The notes under the pieces were generated by a model. It saw only the letters and a list, made by a program, of their open reading frames with translations, was not told the DNA's origin and made no database searches. DNA of 64,000 bases from Euborellia annulipes. Taxonomy: Eukaryota; Arthropoda; Insecta; Dermaptera; Anisolabididae. The stretch lies in the NCBI GenBank assembly GCA_023213315.1, contig JAKCPI010004467.1, forward strand, positions 124,001 to 188,000. Reading direction: 5' to 3'. Made by a program: the position numbers and the translations under genes. Each line of letters opens with the position of its first letter. Position 1 is the first letter of the stretch. Of the stretch, positions 1 through 12,923 are shown piece after piece.

Positions 1-820
1 AAAGAGCAATCTTTGTTCTTTATGCCAGAGTCGCTCGGACATTTGAGCATCCTCGAGGGAATCGAATAGACCCTTGAATTACTAACCAAAATAAATCTGT
101 CACAAGTAAAAAAAAAGTTCATAATTTGAGAGCTTCTTTTGGAACTAGTAAATATAATGCTGCTTAGCTTTACATAGATATTTATTTATATTTATTCAAT
201 GTATAGGATTTTCGATTAAGGAGGCGTTATTTTAGGTGATATTTTTCTTCTATTGTGAAATACAGACTTGATTGTCTGTATCTGAATACGACTTAGCCTA
301 GGAGATGCCCCCAGAACGATCAAAAGATGGGCAAATTTTGCTCCATGTAATTTTTCATTACGTGACCATAAATCGTCGAGTTTTAGAATAACACCTCTTT
401 ATCGAAAACCCTTTAGTAAGATAAGTCATAAGAGCAAGAAGTTTAATGCTATTTCAAATATTTTTTAAATTTAAGGCATACATTTTTTTTTAAATCTAAA
501 TTCAACTTTTCAAAAAGCTACGCATTAATTTATAATTATATCCCTTTTTATTCTTAAAACTATAGTTTATTTCAAAATGTATGTTTTAGAGATTAATAAA
601 GAGAATAATTTATTAAAAATGTATAAATTGAAATTTTTTTGTAAACCTTTTTCCTTTAGGTCAGGAAAAGCATTCCCGGGCTCTTATTAAGAATTAGAAT
701 TAATTTAAAAATTCAATGAATTGACTTAAAAATGAAGGGGGGAGGGGAGGGAGGGGAGGGGCTCAGACTCTGCTCTTAAATATCCCATATTATTCTCAAC
801 CATTTTAACGTACCTTCCTG
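1..820. other. Gene-free stretch with a small inverted repeat
   Basis: No open frame with a recognisable product is seen. A roughly 30-bp imperfect inverted repeat pairs about 205-236 with 383-412 (core gttttcgat / atcgaaaac), suggesting a small foldback element. A purine-only G-rich run lies at about 735-762. Otherwise only AT-rich sequence. Confidence 0.5.
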
Positions 821-1309
821 AAGTTCATAGGGAACTGGGGGGGGGGCAAGGGTACATTGCCCCCCCCCCTGGAATCCTCTAGGAGGGGGCAACATTTCTT
901 CTTTTATTTCATTTATTTTTAAAAATGATACATTTTTACTTTTGGAAAATAAAATCTTTTAAATTAAAAAATAAATTAAAAGAGTAAGAAATTCATTTTT
1001 TCCAAAATATTTTATATAGACCCTATTGTATTTCTAATTTCTAAAAAACATTTTATATTGAATTAAAAGAAGAAAATTAAAAATATTTATTTCCTTCAAA
1101 TAGTATAAATATAGCCTAAAAATTTTTTTGATAAAATCACCAGCAAATTTTTTAAAATTTTAATTTTATTAAAATTGTAATTTTATTTAAAATTTTGAAA
1201 AATTTATAGTAGATTTGTTTTCGTTTTACACTATGTGAACATATTAATTTATTTTAATTTTCTAAAAAAAATTTTTTTGCTCCCCCCCCTGATTCAAATT
1301 CGTTCCGGC
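821..1309. mobile_element. Degenerate hAT-type non-autonomous element, poly-G/poly-C family
   Basis: It shares order and sequence with the element at 13951-14337: GGAACTGGGGG near the left end, a short poly-G/poly-C block, the same AT-rich interior, and CCCCCCCTGATTCAAATTCG then TTCCGGCG at the right end. The outer left terminus has lost the GGCGCC part, and no target duplication can be read. The right end abuts the foldback at 1311. Confidence 0.65.
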
Positions 1310-1310
1310 G

Positions 1311-1629
1311 GATTTAACGAGAGAAATAAAACAGCATAAATTTCTCAGGGATCGCCTTACACCATATATTTTCAAATATTTCGGCCAGCCATCTTCAGTG
1401 CAGGTTATAGTTATTTGGCGGCCCTTTGTCTGGTGTCTCAAACTTTTGCTTGAAGAGAGGAGGGGAAGGCGAGCATCCAAGTGTTCGATCAGGAGTGAAG
1501 GGTCGCCAAATAACTATATACTGTACTGAAGATGGCCAGGCGTTAGGCCGGCCGAATTATTTGCAAATATTTGCAAATGGTGTAAGGTGATTCCTGAGAA
1601 ATTTGTTCTCTTTTAATTCTCCCGTTAAA
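1311..1629. repeat. Foldback element with hammerhead-like motif
   Basis: The two halves are imperfect reverse complements, from atttaacgagagaa at the left to ttctcccgttaaat at the right. Both arms contain the motif CTGAAGATGGC followed by a complementary GGCC and GAA (minus strand near 1384-1403, plus strand near 1532-1556). This resembles a hammerhead core that has lost conserved positions. Confidence 0.65.
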
Positions 1630-1684
1630 TCATCCTGAAATTAGCAAAAATTCATATATCATCATTACTATATTTTTAATATTA

Positions 1685-2250
1685 GGCCTCCCGCACACTA
1701 GCAACTTTTTAATTTAGGTGACTAAATAGTTTAGTTGCTACAACTAATTTTGGGCGCACTCTTGCAACTAAATAGTCGATCTTTCACTGAGGATTTCAGT
1801 GGATTCAACATTTCGACAATGGATTTATGGAGATAATCATTTGTGCTTTGAAATTTAGACGGAAGAAGAAGCAAAAAAAATTGTGGGTTCATCCATTATT
1901 CATTATTAAGTAATCGACTTTCCAATGGCAAATTTTACAAATTGTTTGAAAACTTGCAAAAATTTTTTTTAATTATTTTCTCATGAGTGTGGATAGTTTT
2001 GATCAACTGTTGGTAATATATTATACCAAGATACTGTATATTAAGAAAGGCTCGCTAGCCCCAACAGCAACTGTTTAATCGCCGGTGTGCAGCGACCTGT
2101 CTGATCCTGTTTGATTAATTTTAACCGGCAACAGTTGACTCACCCACAAAATAGAACAGGTTGGATATTTTTAGTTGCTCGTGTGCGATCTACCACCGAT
2201 TGAATGTGTTCTATTTGGATGATTAAAAAGTTGCTAGTGTGCCGGAGACC
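1685..2250. mobile_element. Harbinger-like MITE with TTA target duplication
   Basis: The terminal inverted repeats are about 28 bp: GGCCTCCCGCACACTAGC at the left against the reverse complement of GCTAGTGTGCCGGAGACC at the right, each continuing into AACTTTTTAAT. Both sides are flanked by TTA (1682-1684 and 2251-2253). A 3-bp TTA duplication is typical of the PIF/Harbinger superfamily. No transposase frame is present, so it is non-autonomous. Confidence 0.8.
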
Positions 2251-2883
2251 TTAGTCCATGAAGTAAAACTCTACAAATAATTACTTAGAAAAGGCTAGAC
2301 CTACTTATTTTTACTTTCTCTTACATGTTAGATATAAATATTAGAATACGTATTTAGAAAAGTATTCTCTCAAACGAGGAGTTGTTTGATGTTGATAAGT
2401 TTTCAAAAAGTGAGAGATTCAGACAGCCAAATTATATTTTTTTTTTTCCAAAACGTGCTATACATCTTAAGAAATAGATAAACACTAAATTTGTTTCATT
2501 TACCTGACTCTCTATTTTGTTTTACTTAATAAGTCAAAATATGAAATCATTGAGAAAGTCGAACTTTTCACTGCCAAGAAATAATAAATTTTTTTTTATA
2601 AGCAATTTTTCTTATAGAATTCTATCTCTATTCATCTACAAATAATAGAAATTAATATAGGCCTACATTCTATAATTGAAAAATCTTTAAAGGCAAGTTT
2701 GAGCAAGGCGCTAACTGGAATTGATTTGCTTCAAATCTGTAATTAATCATTTCGAACAATCCAGTTACTTGTAAAGAAAATTTTTTTATTAAATATTGGA
2801 GAAAATTTAATACCATAAGAAAATATAAAAATACAAATTAAAATTTTTCTAAAGTTTTTAGTATTAAAAAAAAAAAAAACCCT

Positions 2884-3312
2884 AATCAGGTCTATTCTTT
2901 AAAAACAGATGTTGAAATTTAAAATAAACAAATGGGTGTTAAAAAGTAATGTAAAAACAATCAGCGTTAAAAAAATGCTATTCTCTAAATAAAGTTTTAA
3001 CAGCGACGTTAACATGTTACTTTTGTTTCAAAGCTATCAAAATCATAAACTTACTTTTTAGGTTAAAGACACCATTTTTATTTTAAACACGACGTTAAAA
3101 TACTAAAGGCACCTCCTAGACATGGCATTAACTTTTAACACTATTTACTAAATGTTAACGCTTTGGCTTTAAATTTTTGTTTACAGAATAGCTATTTGAA
3201 CCAAAGAAGTGATTTTGAATAGCATTTTTTAACGCTGATTGTTTTTACATTACTTTTTAAATCCTATTTGTTTATTTTAAATTTTAATGTCTGTTTTTAG
3301 AGAATAGACCTG
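2884..3312. repeat. Foldback repeat
   Basis: Arms of roughly 110-120 bp at 2884-2998 and 3205-3312 are imperfect reverse complements, sharing for example caggtctattct / agaatagacctg and the block containing aacaatcagcgtt. No coding content. It lies in the intron before the first recognised terminal exon. Confidence 0.7.
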
Positions 3313-3838
3313 AAAATCTCTTAAACTAATGACATACATACATTTTCTTTATTTTCTATAGTAAAATAAAAATTATCATAATTTACAAATGTAACTTCTC
3401 TTTTGGAGAATAAAAAAATCTCAATTTTTAACCTTTTTAATCTTGATCTTAGACCCCAGAGATTCCCAAGCTTTTTTGGTTCCCAGCTCCCTTAATTTAA
3501 ACAAAAATTTGGTTGTTCTGTCTAATATTGGCTGTATATAGAAGAAGCAGAGCCTCGGCTCACAGTTTCGGGATCACTGTTATAGCATATATTACATAAA
3601 TATTCAATTTAAAAAATTATAACTTATATATAATTTATCATATGTAGAATTGATTCAAATATACTTGAGTATTTTTTTTAATTTTGGACACCTTACTGTT
3701 GTTATTGAGTAAGCTTATATAGGAAAAATCATAGGTAATCGGTATTTTATTAAAAAAAATTAAATATTCTAGTGTATATTTGAATTTCACTGTTTTTTAT
3801 TAATAATTATTTTTTGTTGTTTGCTTCTCTGTTTACAG

Positions 3839-3945
3839 TGGAGACTACGCCACTTGCCTCTTTCCCGAGTGAATTGGCTCATCTCATCGATCCCGATGTA
3901 ATCTTGACAACCTCGCCCACTAATTTATTCACAACCTCCACCACT

Positions 3946-3980
<35 letters not shown>

Positions 3981-4272
3981 CCCTTCTAGTGCCATGACAA
4001 CCAAAACCTCGTCGGCGACAACAAATAGTCCATCAGCAATGGAGGCGCCTTGGTTCCCCAGAGGGCCGCCATCGAAATCTTTCGTCTCAAGCAATCTCCG
4101 GGGCTCATTTGTTTGTAATACTTGCGGAAAAAAGTACAATTACAAGTCGTCGTTGATGAGACATAAGAAGCTGGAATGTGGCAAAGAGCCTCAGTTTCAG
4201 TGCCCATATTGCATGCACCAAACGAAACACAAAAGCAGTCTCATTTTGCATGTCAATGCGATACATAAATAA
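3839..4272 (+). CDS. lola: lola-type alternative terminal exon 1
   Basis: Terminal coding exon of a BTB/zinc-finger transcription factor of the lola family, expected to give one DNA-binding isoform in the nucleus. It follows acceptor tttacag (AG at 3837-3838) and enters in phase 1; a G supplied upstream would make the first codon Val. The exon gives 144 residues. A Thr/Ser-rich low-complexity linker (about residues 28-65) precedes a CCHC finger (C93, C96, H109, C114; RHKKLEC) and a CCHH finger (C122, C125, H138, H143). The GKEPQFQCPYC linker between fingers is the lola hallmark. The stop is one residue after the last His. AATAAA lies at 4351 and 4355. The ORF can be read upstream of the acceptor, but no start is claimed because the exon is spliced. 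Confidence 0.92.
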
Positions 4273-7210
4273 AAACAAAAACGATATGTTAATATAATCT
4301 CAACTAAAAACAAAAATACACTCTAGAGTTAAATATATATTTTTTACTTTAATAAATAAATGTATAATATATATTTTCAAAGAAAAGGATATTTTTTATC
4401 AAAAGAATAAGTTTAAATTAAAATGAAATTTAAACGCGACGCCATAGGCCTATACTCTATAATTCAATATATCTTCTTAAGCTTTTTATTCCACTGTTAT
4501 TTGGAAATTCATCTTTTTTTTCTCATAAATAAAATGAATAAAAACAGAAATTTTTCTTTAATTTGGACCAAAAATTTTTTTATTATTATTGGATAAATTG
4601 TCTTGATAATAAATAATCTCTTGCTCTTTTTATTGTTTTTCTTTTAATCCTTTCATCTACCATAATATTTTACTTTATTCTATTCATTATGCAAATTTGT
4701 TCTTTTTTTTCTATTAAGTAACTGAAATGAAATCAGTTGAGATATGTTGATATATCACAATGTGATAAAAACAAGAAATAATGAATAAAAAAATACAAAT
4801 TTTTTTTTCTAAAAGTTTTTATTCCTTAAAAAATAATCTGGTCATGTAAGTTGTATTCTATAAAATTGTCAATGGCGGATTGCCTGGTGGGATGTGCTTC
4901 GTTATCAACCACAATATTAAGAATTATAAAAAAAAAAAAAAAAAAATAGTTTTAAGTACTTTTGATATTCGATATTTTTCAAAATCAAATGTTAATTATT
5001 TTGAACAACATCATAAAAGGAAATTTAAAATAAAATCATATCGAGGAGGCTCATGGCTTACCGGATAAGCTGCGGATTATCAATCTCAAATTTTTCTTTT
5101 CCTTGGGGGGGGGGGGGTAAACTTTTTTCTTAAAATTTACTTACAAATATAATAGGAATCTCATATTTGGCCAAAAGATATTTAATTTAATTAATTGTTT
5201 AATTTTTTACAGTTTATATATCCGTAGATATATTTTGAAATATTTAATTTAGAACAATATAAAATTTAAAAAAGATCGCAGCCCTTGGGGGGTAAATGCC
5301 CCCTTGTCCCCCCCCCCAAATGAATCCTCTGGTTGCTACACAACTCGAGTTCAAATCCCAAATCCCACTTGTGAAAATTTCCAAACATCGCCAATGTCTT
5401 TTCCGGCTCTCTGTAATTGGAGTTCATCTCTGTTGAGAGATTGGAGAAAAAACAAATTTCGACAGGTATAAGTAAGCCCAAATCGATTCATAAAAGAAAC
5501 ACATACATCTCTTTTCAGGTTTAATAATTTTTAAAACCACCTTGTATTCATTTAATGCAAAATTCATATTAACAATAAGAAAAAGGTTAGAAAATTGGCA
5601 GATCTGTTGAGCCTAGTCTCGTCGATAGCCGCCATTTTCTTGTTCCCTAGTGACATCATTGCACAAAAAAATCCAAATTGTGGTCTTACTTGCTCGTTAA
5701 TGTTGTTCAAAATAATAAAAGATTAAATTCAATGCTCACTTGCCATAATACAATATAACATTACGTTATATGTATTTCAAATTTGAATTGAACATCAATA
5801 CAACTATCAAATTGGTCTCCATTACACTAAACGTCTCAACTTTGAAATTTTATTGAGCATTCAAAGGCAATTTTATGTTTTTTGTGCCAGAAAACGTAGA
5901 TTTCTTCTCTCCTTTGTGCATAAATCCGCCTTTGAAAATCTATGTAATTAAAGAAAAAAGTTTCGTGCCAAATGTAAAATGTTATAACTTGTCAATTCAG
6001 AAAAGTTAAGAGATAAGTCCCTCTAAAGGGCTCAGATTTTTTAAGTGCCGTCCTTTTTTAAATTTATTACATTAGTCTAAACAGGGTTGCCAAATGGTGT
6101 TCATCCCTTATATAACGAGCCTAAAATAAAATATAAGCAACTCTTAATATATATTGAATATGATATGATAATACTTCAAAATAATTGAATGTGAATTTTA
6201 ACATAGAATTACGGTAGAGAGGTAATCTATTAAACGGGTAGATGTTAATTATTATTCTTCTAGTCTGTGATTATTCATTTTTTAGCCCACGTTGAAAGCT
6301 CAAATAAATTTAATTTTTCAGTAAAGTTATTATAAAAGAAGACTGAAATTTGATTTTTTCTCAAAATCTAATTCGAGGGAGGAATTATGTCAGATTTGAT
6401 TTTTAGAAATTTCCTTATTTCGTTCCAAGTGTGAATGCTGGATCAAATCTCCAACAAATTATATCTGCCAATGGAAAAACTTTCTAACAAGCTAATGATT
6501 TGGTTTGAATAGGCCTAGAGATAAATCGGTCGAGTGCAGGCGACTACTCAAACGTAATTTCATTTTGTGCAAAATTTTTAATTTTTCTTTCTACCTCCCC
6601 CTTTGGGGTGAAATATTTTAATATGATGAAAAAAAAAAAAAAACATTTATTGTAGATTTGAAACTTTAGGGGGCTAAATTAGAATGAATTTACATTTAAG
6701 TTTGCCAACAAATTTCCTTTTATTTTCACTATTTTATAAATGTGAATTAATTCTCAACCCTCCCTCATTGATGTCGGTTTATTTTATTTATTGTAATTAA
6801 TGTTTATATAAATTAAATAATTATATATATATGAAAATACTATTTTAATTATTTCCATTCTATACTTTTCTTGAATATTATTAACAAAATAAAGTACAAT
6901 ATTAAAAAGAGAATGTTGATTTGTGGAATAAATGCGTTTTCATAATTTTTAATCATATAAGAAATATTCCTTCCATTTTAATTCTTATTTATTAACAATT
7001 TTGGGTTTTGATTGATTTTTTTTCCGTTTCCAAATTCCATTTCTCTTCACGCTTTTATTTCCTTGTGAATGTCAAATTTCCTCTGGCTTAAATTCTTTGG
7101 TGATTTAATAATACGTGAATTTTTGGTGATGGTGTTTCATCATCGGTGTCTTGAATTGCAATCACTGATAAGATTGTGTTATCTTTTGGCTCTTGTTTAT
7201 CAACACACAG
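4273..7210. other. 3' UTR and intron, no further gene seen
   Basis: AT-rich sequence without finger motifs on either strand. Runs of G at about 5105-5118 and 5286-5292 and of C at about 5310-5318 suggest a decayed poly-G/poly-C hAT-type repeat covering roughly 4870-5335. No clear termini were found. Confidence 0.45.
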
Positions 7211-7491
7211 GCGGCGTTCCTGGACTCCCAGGTCCTGATCCTTACAGCTCGGTCATCAGCTGTCCGAGATGCCATCGTCATTATCTCCGACGATCTACTC
7301 TTTTACGTCATCTACGTTATGAATGCGGCGAATTGAGACAATTTCGTTGCTACTTTTGTTCAAGAGATTTTAAAAGAAAAGATCACGTGATTCAACATTT
7401 ACGTGGCAAGCATGGTCTCGACATGCACTTGGCTCAATTTCTGGCCTTGACGCCCCCCTGGCCTAATAATAATGCTAATAATGTTACATAG
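7211..7491 (+). CDS. lola: lola-type alternative terminal exon 2
   Basis: Acceptor AG at 7209-7210 (tatcaacacacag, a weak pyrimidine tract), phase 1, first codon Gly if joined to G. It gives 93 residues. A short Gly/Pro-rich lead is followed by a CCHC finger (C18, C21, H34, C39; RHLRYEC) and a CCHH finger (C47, C50, H63, H68; CYFCSRDFKRKDH). The tail of about 25 residues is hydrophobic, then Asn-rich. A candidate AATAAA lies at 7521, about 30 bases after the stop. An in-frame ORF extends upstream of the acceptor into the intron and is not part of the exon. Isoform identity cannot be assigned from sequence alone. Confidence 0.92.
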
Positions 7492-10051
7492 AATAATTTA
7501 TACTCCAGCGTTCCCGTAATAATAAAAAATCAGGGAGTGAGTAAATTGGATTCTTTCACTTTACCTGAAAGTATTTCATTTATGTTAAACCCTAAATACC
7601 GCACAAAAATATTCAACTTCAATATAGGAATCCCTAATTAACGCTAAAAAGAGGATACGGGAAACTACAGCATATTATTCATAGCAGGCCTTTCCTCTTC
7701 ACTATATATTTTATTCAGTATATAGGGCATATAAAGTGTGTCTGTAAAGAGCGGAGGTAATCCAGAGGGTGGTCAAAATAAAGAATAAATATTAACTAGG
7801 AGGAGCGTTTCTTGAAAAAGATGGAATACATATGTCCAGAAAGGCTTCTTTTACTCTAAACATCAGCCACCCATTTTGTTTTTTGTTTTTTTTTTTTTTT
7901 TTTGTTTTTTTCATAAAATAATTTGGCCGAAACGATTTGTTTGGCCAAATGAGTTGGAATTTTTGGACTGAACTCACTAAATTTAAGAGGAAAAAATTCA
8001 TCTCATTTCAGAAATAGATAAATATTAGAAGAAAAAAGAGCATTTTTCGACTTGTTTATAAATTATTAACTTTTTCTTCTTTAATAAATTAACCCCGTTA
8101 TTTATCTCCGCTCTCTATATAAACACCCCGTGCACAGGAGAAAGTAAAAACTCATTCGAAGATTATCCTCAAAAAAAAAAAAAAAAAAAAAAAAATATCT
8201 AGGCCTAAGATTTTATATATTTCTACAAACGTGCAATAATTTTTTTTAACCAAAAACAAAATGAATATTTTCGATGAGATAAAAAATTACAATTCTTAAT
8301 ATTTATTTGATTTGATTTAAAAAAAAAAATACAAATATAATTTTAAGGTAGTTAACCCAAAATGGTTAACTTAAAAATATATTTTTAAAAAGAATATTAT
8401 TGTTATTATATTTAAATATTAATATAAAATAAAAATATATACCTAAATATTCATAGTTGGTTTATTATTTTTAATAAAATTCCAAATTTTTTTACTGGTT
8501 AAATAATATAAAATTCTAGAGGTGGGATCTTCTAGAAAAAAAAAACTAAGTATTTTTGTTCTAATAATTTCTTTATAGAATTATTTTTATTATATAGTCT
8601 ATAATTATTATGTATCAATATTTATTTTTTTACATATACAAATGTATTAGTTATTTACAAATTTGTTGTAATTTCAATGAAATATCTCGAGATTAAATCT
8701 TGAATGCCTTAAAAGTGCACTTAGATTTATATTATGAAATAAATAAATAAATAAACAAAAGAGAAGTAAATCTGAAATCGAGAAAAAATCACTTCTATTT
8801 TCTCTCTCTCTTAAACTCCCGCTGCCTGATCTAAATTTAAATTCTCTGCTTATCTTCATTTCGGCTCATCAAAATATCCAAATCCTATTCAAGTAAACTA
8901 TTTAATGTAAATCATATAGAGGACTATGAGAAATGTTTTGGAAACATAATTAATATTAATATCTCGATAACTTAACGGCAATGGAGTCAGGGGCGTATAT
9001 AGAAATTTTTTCGGGGGGGGGGGGGCGAACTCATTTTTAATATACACTTACTTATACAAAAATATTCTTTAAATACCGGATTTACCTGAGCCCCGAGTGG
9101 CCCAGGTTCTCTCAAAAACAAAAAGTTTTATTTAAAAAATGCTTATATATATTAATATATTTCATTTTTTTTATTTAAGCAACCCACATTTTCAAATAAA
9201 AATATAGATATTGCCCATATATCCGTATAGATTTGATAAATTTCGGGGAGGGGAGGGGGGGCCCTATCCTATTCAAGGCTGATTTACTAAACTCCCTTTC
9301 TTGATTTTCCTGATATTTAATTTTTTTAAATCCAATATCATAAAAAGTTCTGGATTTGTTTCTTTTCAAATCTTGTGTTATTTTTTGAATTACGATTCAG
9401 ATCCTATTGTAAATCAAATTTAAATTTTTGCTTCGCACCTTCCAGTGCTAATTTTTGATCCAAATCAACTTGGAAATTTTAATAATACCAATTTTCATAT
9501 TTTCTTGCCTTTCTTTATTAATACGATATATTTCACAGGAAAAATTGATATTCTAATTTATCTTATTAAATTCAAGAACCTTTTCCGTCTGAGTACAATA
9601 GGAGGACCCTTTTATTTAGATAAATTAAACTAAAATCACGAGGTAATATGTTTCAATAGGCTATATTATCTATTGGTATAAATTTTCTGGCACTTGCTAT
9701 GCCACCTTCGAAAGTGATGCAGGCCTCATTTAAGTAGGAAATTTCATTTACAAACATAAGAAACGCAAACAAACAGTCCACGTATCCTCGGCCCTATTTT
9801 TTTTCCAATTTCAGATTTATTTTTTCGGAATAAGATACTTATATTTATTAATATATCCTGGTTTATTTTAGTGTTGATTTATAATTTATTTCTTTATACT
9901 TTTTTGTTTATTGTTGTATGTTATTCTCAATAAAACAAGAAATTTAAAATGAGTTCATATTTTATTTAAATTAATTAAAAACTTCTTTCCGGCTCCACTT
10001 TTTTGTTCTCCCTGACTAACTCTCTGTGCGTGGGGTTGATTTCTGTTGCAG
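7492..10051. other. Intron, no gene seen
   Basis: AT-rich intron with long homopolymers (A at about 8171-8195, T at about 7887-7904). A fragment near 8990-9030 (caggggcgtatatagaa then a poly-G run) and a G-rich patch at 9245-9260 look like ends of decayed hAT-type repeats. No finger motif was found. Confidence 0.45.
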
Positions 10052-10314
10052 AGGCGGTAGCATCCTCCCTCATGGCTCTTGCTTCTAAAACAGGTGATGG
10101 CCGTCTGATTTGCCCCAAAGATTGTGGCCGTACGTATACCCATCGCCGCTCTTTATTACGCCACCTCTCACATGAATGTGGCGTGGCCCCAAGATTCAGA
10201 TGCCCATTTTGTGCACATGGCAGCAAACGAAAACATAATCTCGAAGTTCATATATTAAGAGGCCATAGTCAAGAACTTGGGCAATTTGTTGAATTAGCTG
10301 CTGCTGATGATTAA
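10052..10314 (+). CDS. lola: lola-type alternative terminal exon 3, C-x3-C finger
   Basis: Acceptor ttctgttgcag (AG at 10050-10051), phase 1, first codon Glu if joined to G; 87 residues. The first finger has one extra residue between the cysteines (CPKDC: C21, C25), then H38 and C43 (RHLSHEC). The second is a normal CCHH finger (C51, C54, H67, H72). The tail ends acidic (AAADD). A second in-phase AG nine bases downstream (gcggtag, AG at 10059-10060) is less likely because it lacks its own pyrimidine tract. The C-x3-C spacing is shared with the next exon, suggesting those two are related. Confidence 0.92.
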
Positions 10315-10519
10315 GTTCTAATTCGAATAAGTTTTTGAACCTTACCTTAAGTTTTTTGCCTCCCATCCCCAGAATATAAGGAATTAAAGTGAGGCCATGT
10401 TTATTCATTCTTGGCTAAGGGGTTAAGTTACTCTCTCCCTTGATGAATTTTTTTTTGGACTCTGCAGCCCGTCTAAAGATATTTCTTTTGAAAGTCTTCA
10501 TCACAAGGTATCTGCTTCC

Positions 10520-10765
10520 TCTCGCAGGTCCGTTAGTGGCGATTCTTCTTTCCCCGTTTCTCCCTTTCCTGAGCTAGTCTTTTCATCCCGTCGTATCTGT
10601 CCTTCTATCATTCCTTCCAGTATCGTCTTTCATTAGACAATTCCTTCTCAAAATGTGACCTATCAAGTTCCTTTTCCTCAGAATTATTTTTTTAAAAAGA
10701 TTTAGTTCTTCTCCTACTCTGCTTAGCACCTCTTCATTCCTCACCTTGTCCAACCACTTATTTGA
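10520..10765 (-). mobile_element. LINE reverse-transcriptase remnant
   Basis: Reading the minus strand gives RNEEVLSRVGEE followed by a region with RKRNLIGHILRRNCLMKD, then, after a -1 frameshift, ILEGMIEGQIRRDEK. This resembles the C-terminal region after the polymerase domain in non-LTR retrotransposon proteins (pattern K.KWiGHvLR...l....EG...G.R.R). It is short and frameshifted, so a dead fragment. Family assignment within LINEs is not attempted. Confidence 0.75.
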
Positions 10766-12156
10766 TATTCAACACCCTTCTCCAAATCCAAACTTTAAGT
10801 CAAGAGTTGCCAAGAGCCCCTCTAAACTCGAGGCATACATTATAGATGTCCTGATGAAGGCTGGAAGAATCGGTCGATAAATCAACATTGTTATTACCTT
10901 TTATTAATTTTCCACTTTTCCGGTGTAGGGTAATGGCTTATCCTTCGGGAGGCGGGGGGGGGGAGGTGATGAGGAGGGGGAATAGTTTTCATTCACAGAT
11001 TTAATATACAAAATAGTAGTAGCATAGTACAGTTTCTGATAAATAAAAAAAAAATTCCAGATCAAATCAAACCCTTAAAAGGACAAACAACAACCTTGGA
11101 TTGTTTGATTCTTTAATTTATTTTGTATTAAGTAAGATCGACCAAAGAATAGAAGGCTGTCTATTTTTGCATTATTTTTTTTAAAATAAATTCCATATTA
11201 TTTTTTGTGATATCACTAGTCTTAATCGTGAGTCTAAAAGATTTAAGACTGTAAAATAAGAATCTATGAATATATATATCATTTATGTATATAAATAAAT
11301 ACTTTTAACATTCAAAAAAAAACCAAAAAAAAAAAAAAAAAACTAGTCTCAAACATGATATTATCTTCTAAAATTTCTACAGAATTTTTTTTTCTGATCT
11401 GATTCTTTTTTCATTTGTAAAACATATTTTTACCATTTTGTTATTATTTTGTTATATATTTTATTATTTTGTTTTCTAATATAATTATTTTAATTACTTC
11501 ATTAATAAATAGGAAAGAAAATCATTTTAAATATGAGAACAAAAACAAAGTTTTCATATTCTACTGACTTTGAACAGGGGACGGACGATCCTAATTAGTG
11601 AAAGATTTTGTTAAAATCTATAAACAAATACTAGTGCCCTTATGTTTATGAAGTGTTGATTGTTTAACCTGTGCTTTGATGTAACAATATCATACCCTTT
11701 TCAAAAGTGTTAGAGTTAGCCACCAAAATAATCACCTCTCAGACTCTTTCAAGCAATACCTGGATGGTCAGAATTCTTCATTTCTCTATTCACATTAATT
11801 ATGTTTAAAGGTAAGATTCTTTTCCTCAAGCACATTCAAACACGTCTTCTGTTTGTTTAGTGCCATTGTGCCAAATTCCTAAAACTCTTCCATCCCTTTT
11901 ATTCATTTTTTGTTTAGATATGTCCTCAATATCGCAGATCCTAGTCCAGGTAGTCATTTTTGCGATTTCTTTTCTGGGGCATTGAACCTCTGGCTCTCAG
12001 GTTATTGGTTGTTTTTTTTTATCTAAATATTTTTTGAGATCTATATATTTGAATAAGATAATAGTATTCAAAATACCTCGATTCGGACTTAACAAGTCAT
12101 AGATATATTTAACAAGACTGTGAGTATTTTTTATCTGTGAGGCCAAACATCCCATG

Positions 12157-12204
12157 GCCCCCGGGAATCGAACCCAGGATCTCCGCCTTTCCGGGGCATA
12201 GGCG
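12157..12204 (-). repeat. tRNA-like fragment (B-box), SINE or tRNA relic
   Basis: The minus strand reads an internal promoter B box (GGGTTCGATTCCCGG) preceded by a stem-like GCCCCGGAAAGGCGGAG. The 5' part of a tRNA (A box) is replaced by a poly-T stretch on the plus strand, so this is a truncated tRNA-derived sequence rather than a tRNA gene. Confidence 0.55.
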
Positions 12205-12658
12205 TTTGAGTTTTTTTTTTTTTTAATGTCAAACGGCAGCATCTTTCTTTAATTTTTTTGTTTAATCATTCTTCCAGAAGTGTGTTTTGTTTTGTGGGCG
12301 TATGTATTTATGTGGCGATTTACTTGAAATACTAAATATATTATAATATTGTCCAAATTATTTGAATTAAATTATAAACACTTTCGACAACTTGTTTGCC
12401 ATCTTCCGATAAAAATTGGATCATTCGCAGGGAAGAAGGCGATGCACTCTGGACTATCACTACTTTGATCTTCTAGCAATAGCTAGTGTAGCTTCGGCTG
12501 GAGGCATTTTATGATTGTTGTTTGTTTCCAGTATTAAATTTAATAAATAAATTAGGCTTTCGCTGGTAAGCCCTCTTTGTATTTTTTCTATTTTCATCTG
12601 AGAAAACGTATTAGAGAATTCGATAAAGAACTTTAAAGGAATTTTCACGTATTTAGGA

Positions 12659-12923
12659 CAGTGGCGGATCCAGAGGTGTTACTCGGGGGGGGTAATCTGG
12701 AGTGACTGGTCGCACAACACACAATTTTTTCTTAATTTCGGTAATTTAAAGGCGCATTCTGTACTTGTTTGCCAGAATATAAATACAAATCAAATTTTTA
12801 AGTATTAATTTTTAAAATTTTACATTAAAAATACATTTTTTTTTCAAAAAAAGTATTTTTTTCAAATCTCAGGGGGGTAATTACTTACTCCCCTTTACCC
12901 CCCCCCCCTTGTATCCGCCCTTA
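12659..12923. mobile_element. hAT-type MITE with 8-bp target duplication
   Basis: The left end is CAGTGGCGGATCC and the right end GTATCCGCCCTTA. It is flanked on both sides by a perfect 8-bp direct repeat, ATTTAGGA (12651-12658 and 12924-12931). The 8-bp duplication and CAGTGGCG-type terminus indicate the hAT superfamily. A poly-C run lies near the right end. No coding content. Confidence 0.85.

Noticed and set aside
10848..10890. tcctgatgaaggctggaag with gtcgataaatc as a hammerhead
   Set aside because: GATAA replaces GAAA and neither a helix III palindrome nor a helix I could be found; at best a decayed copy.
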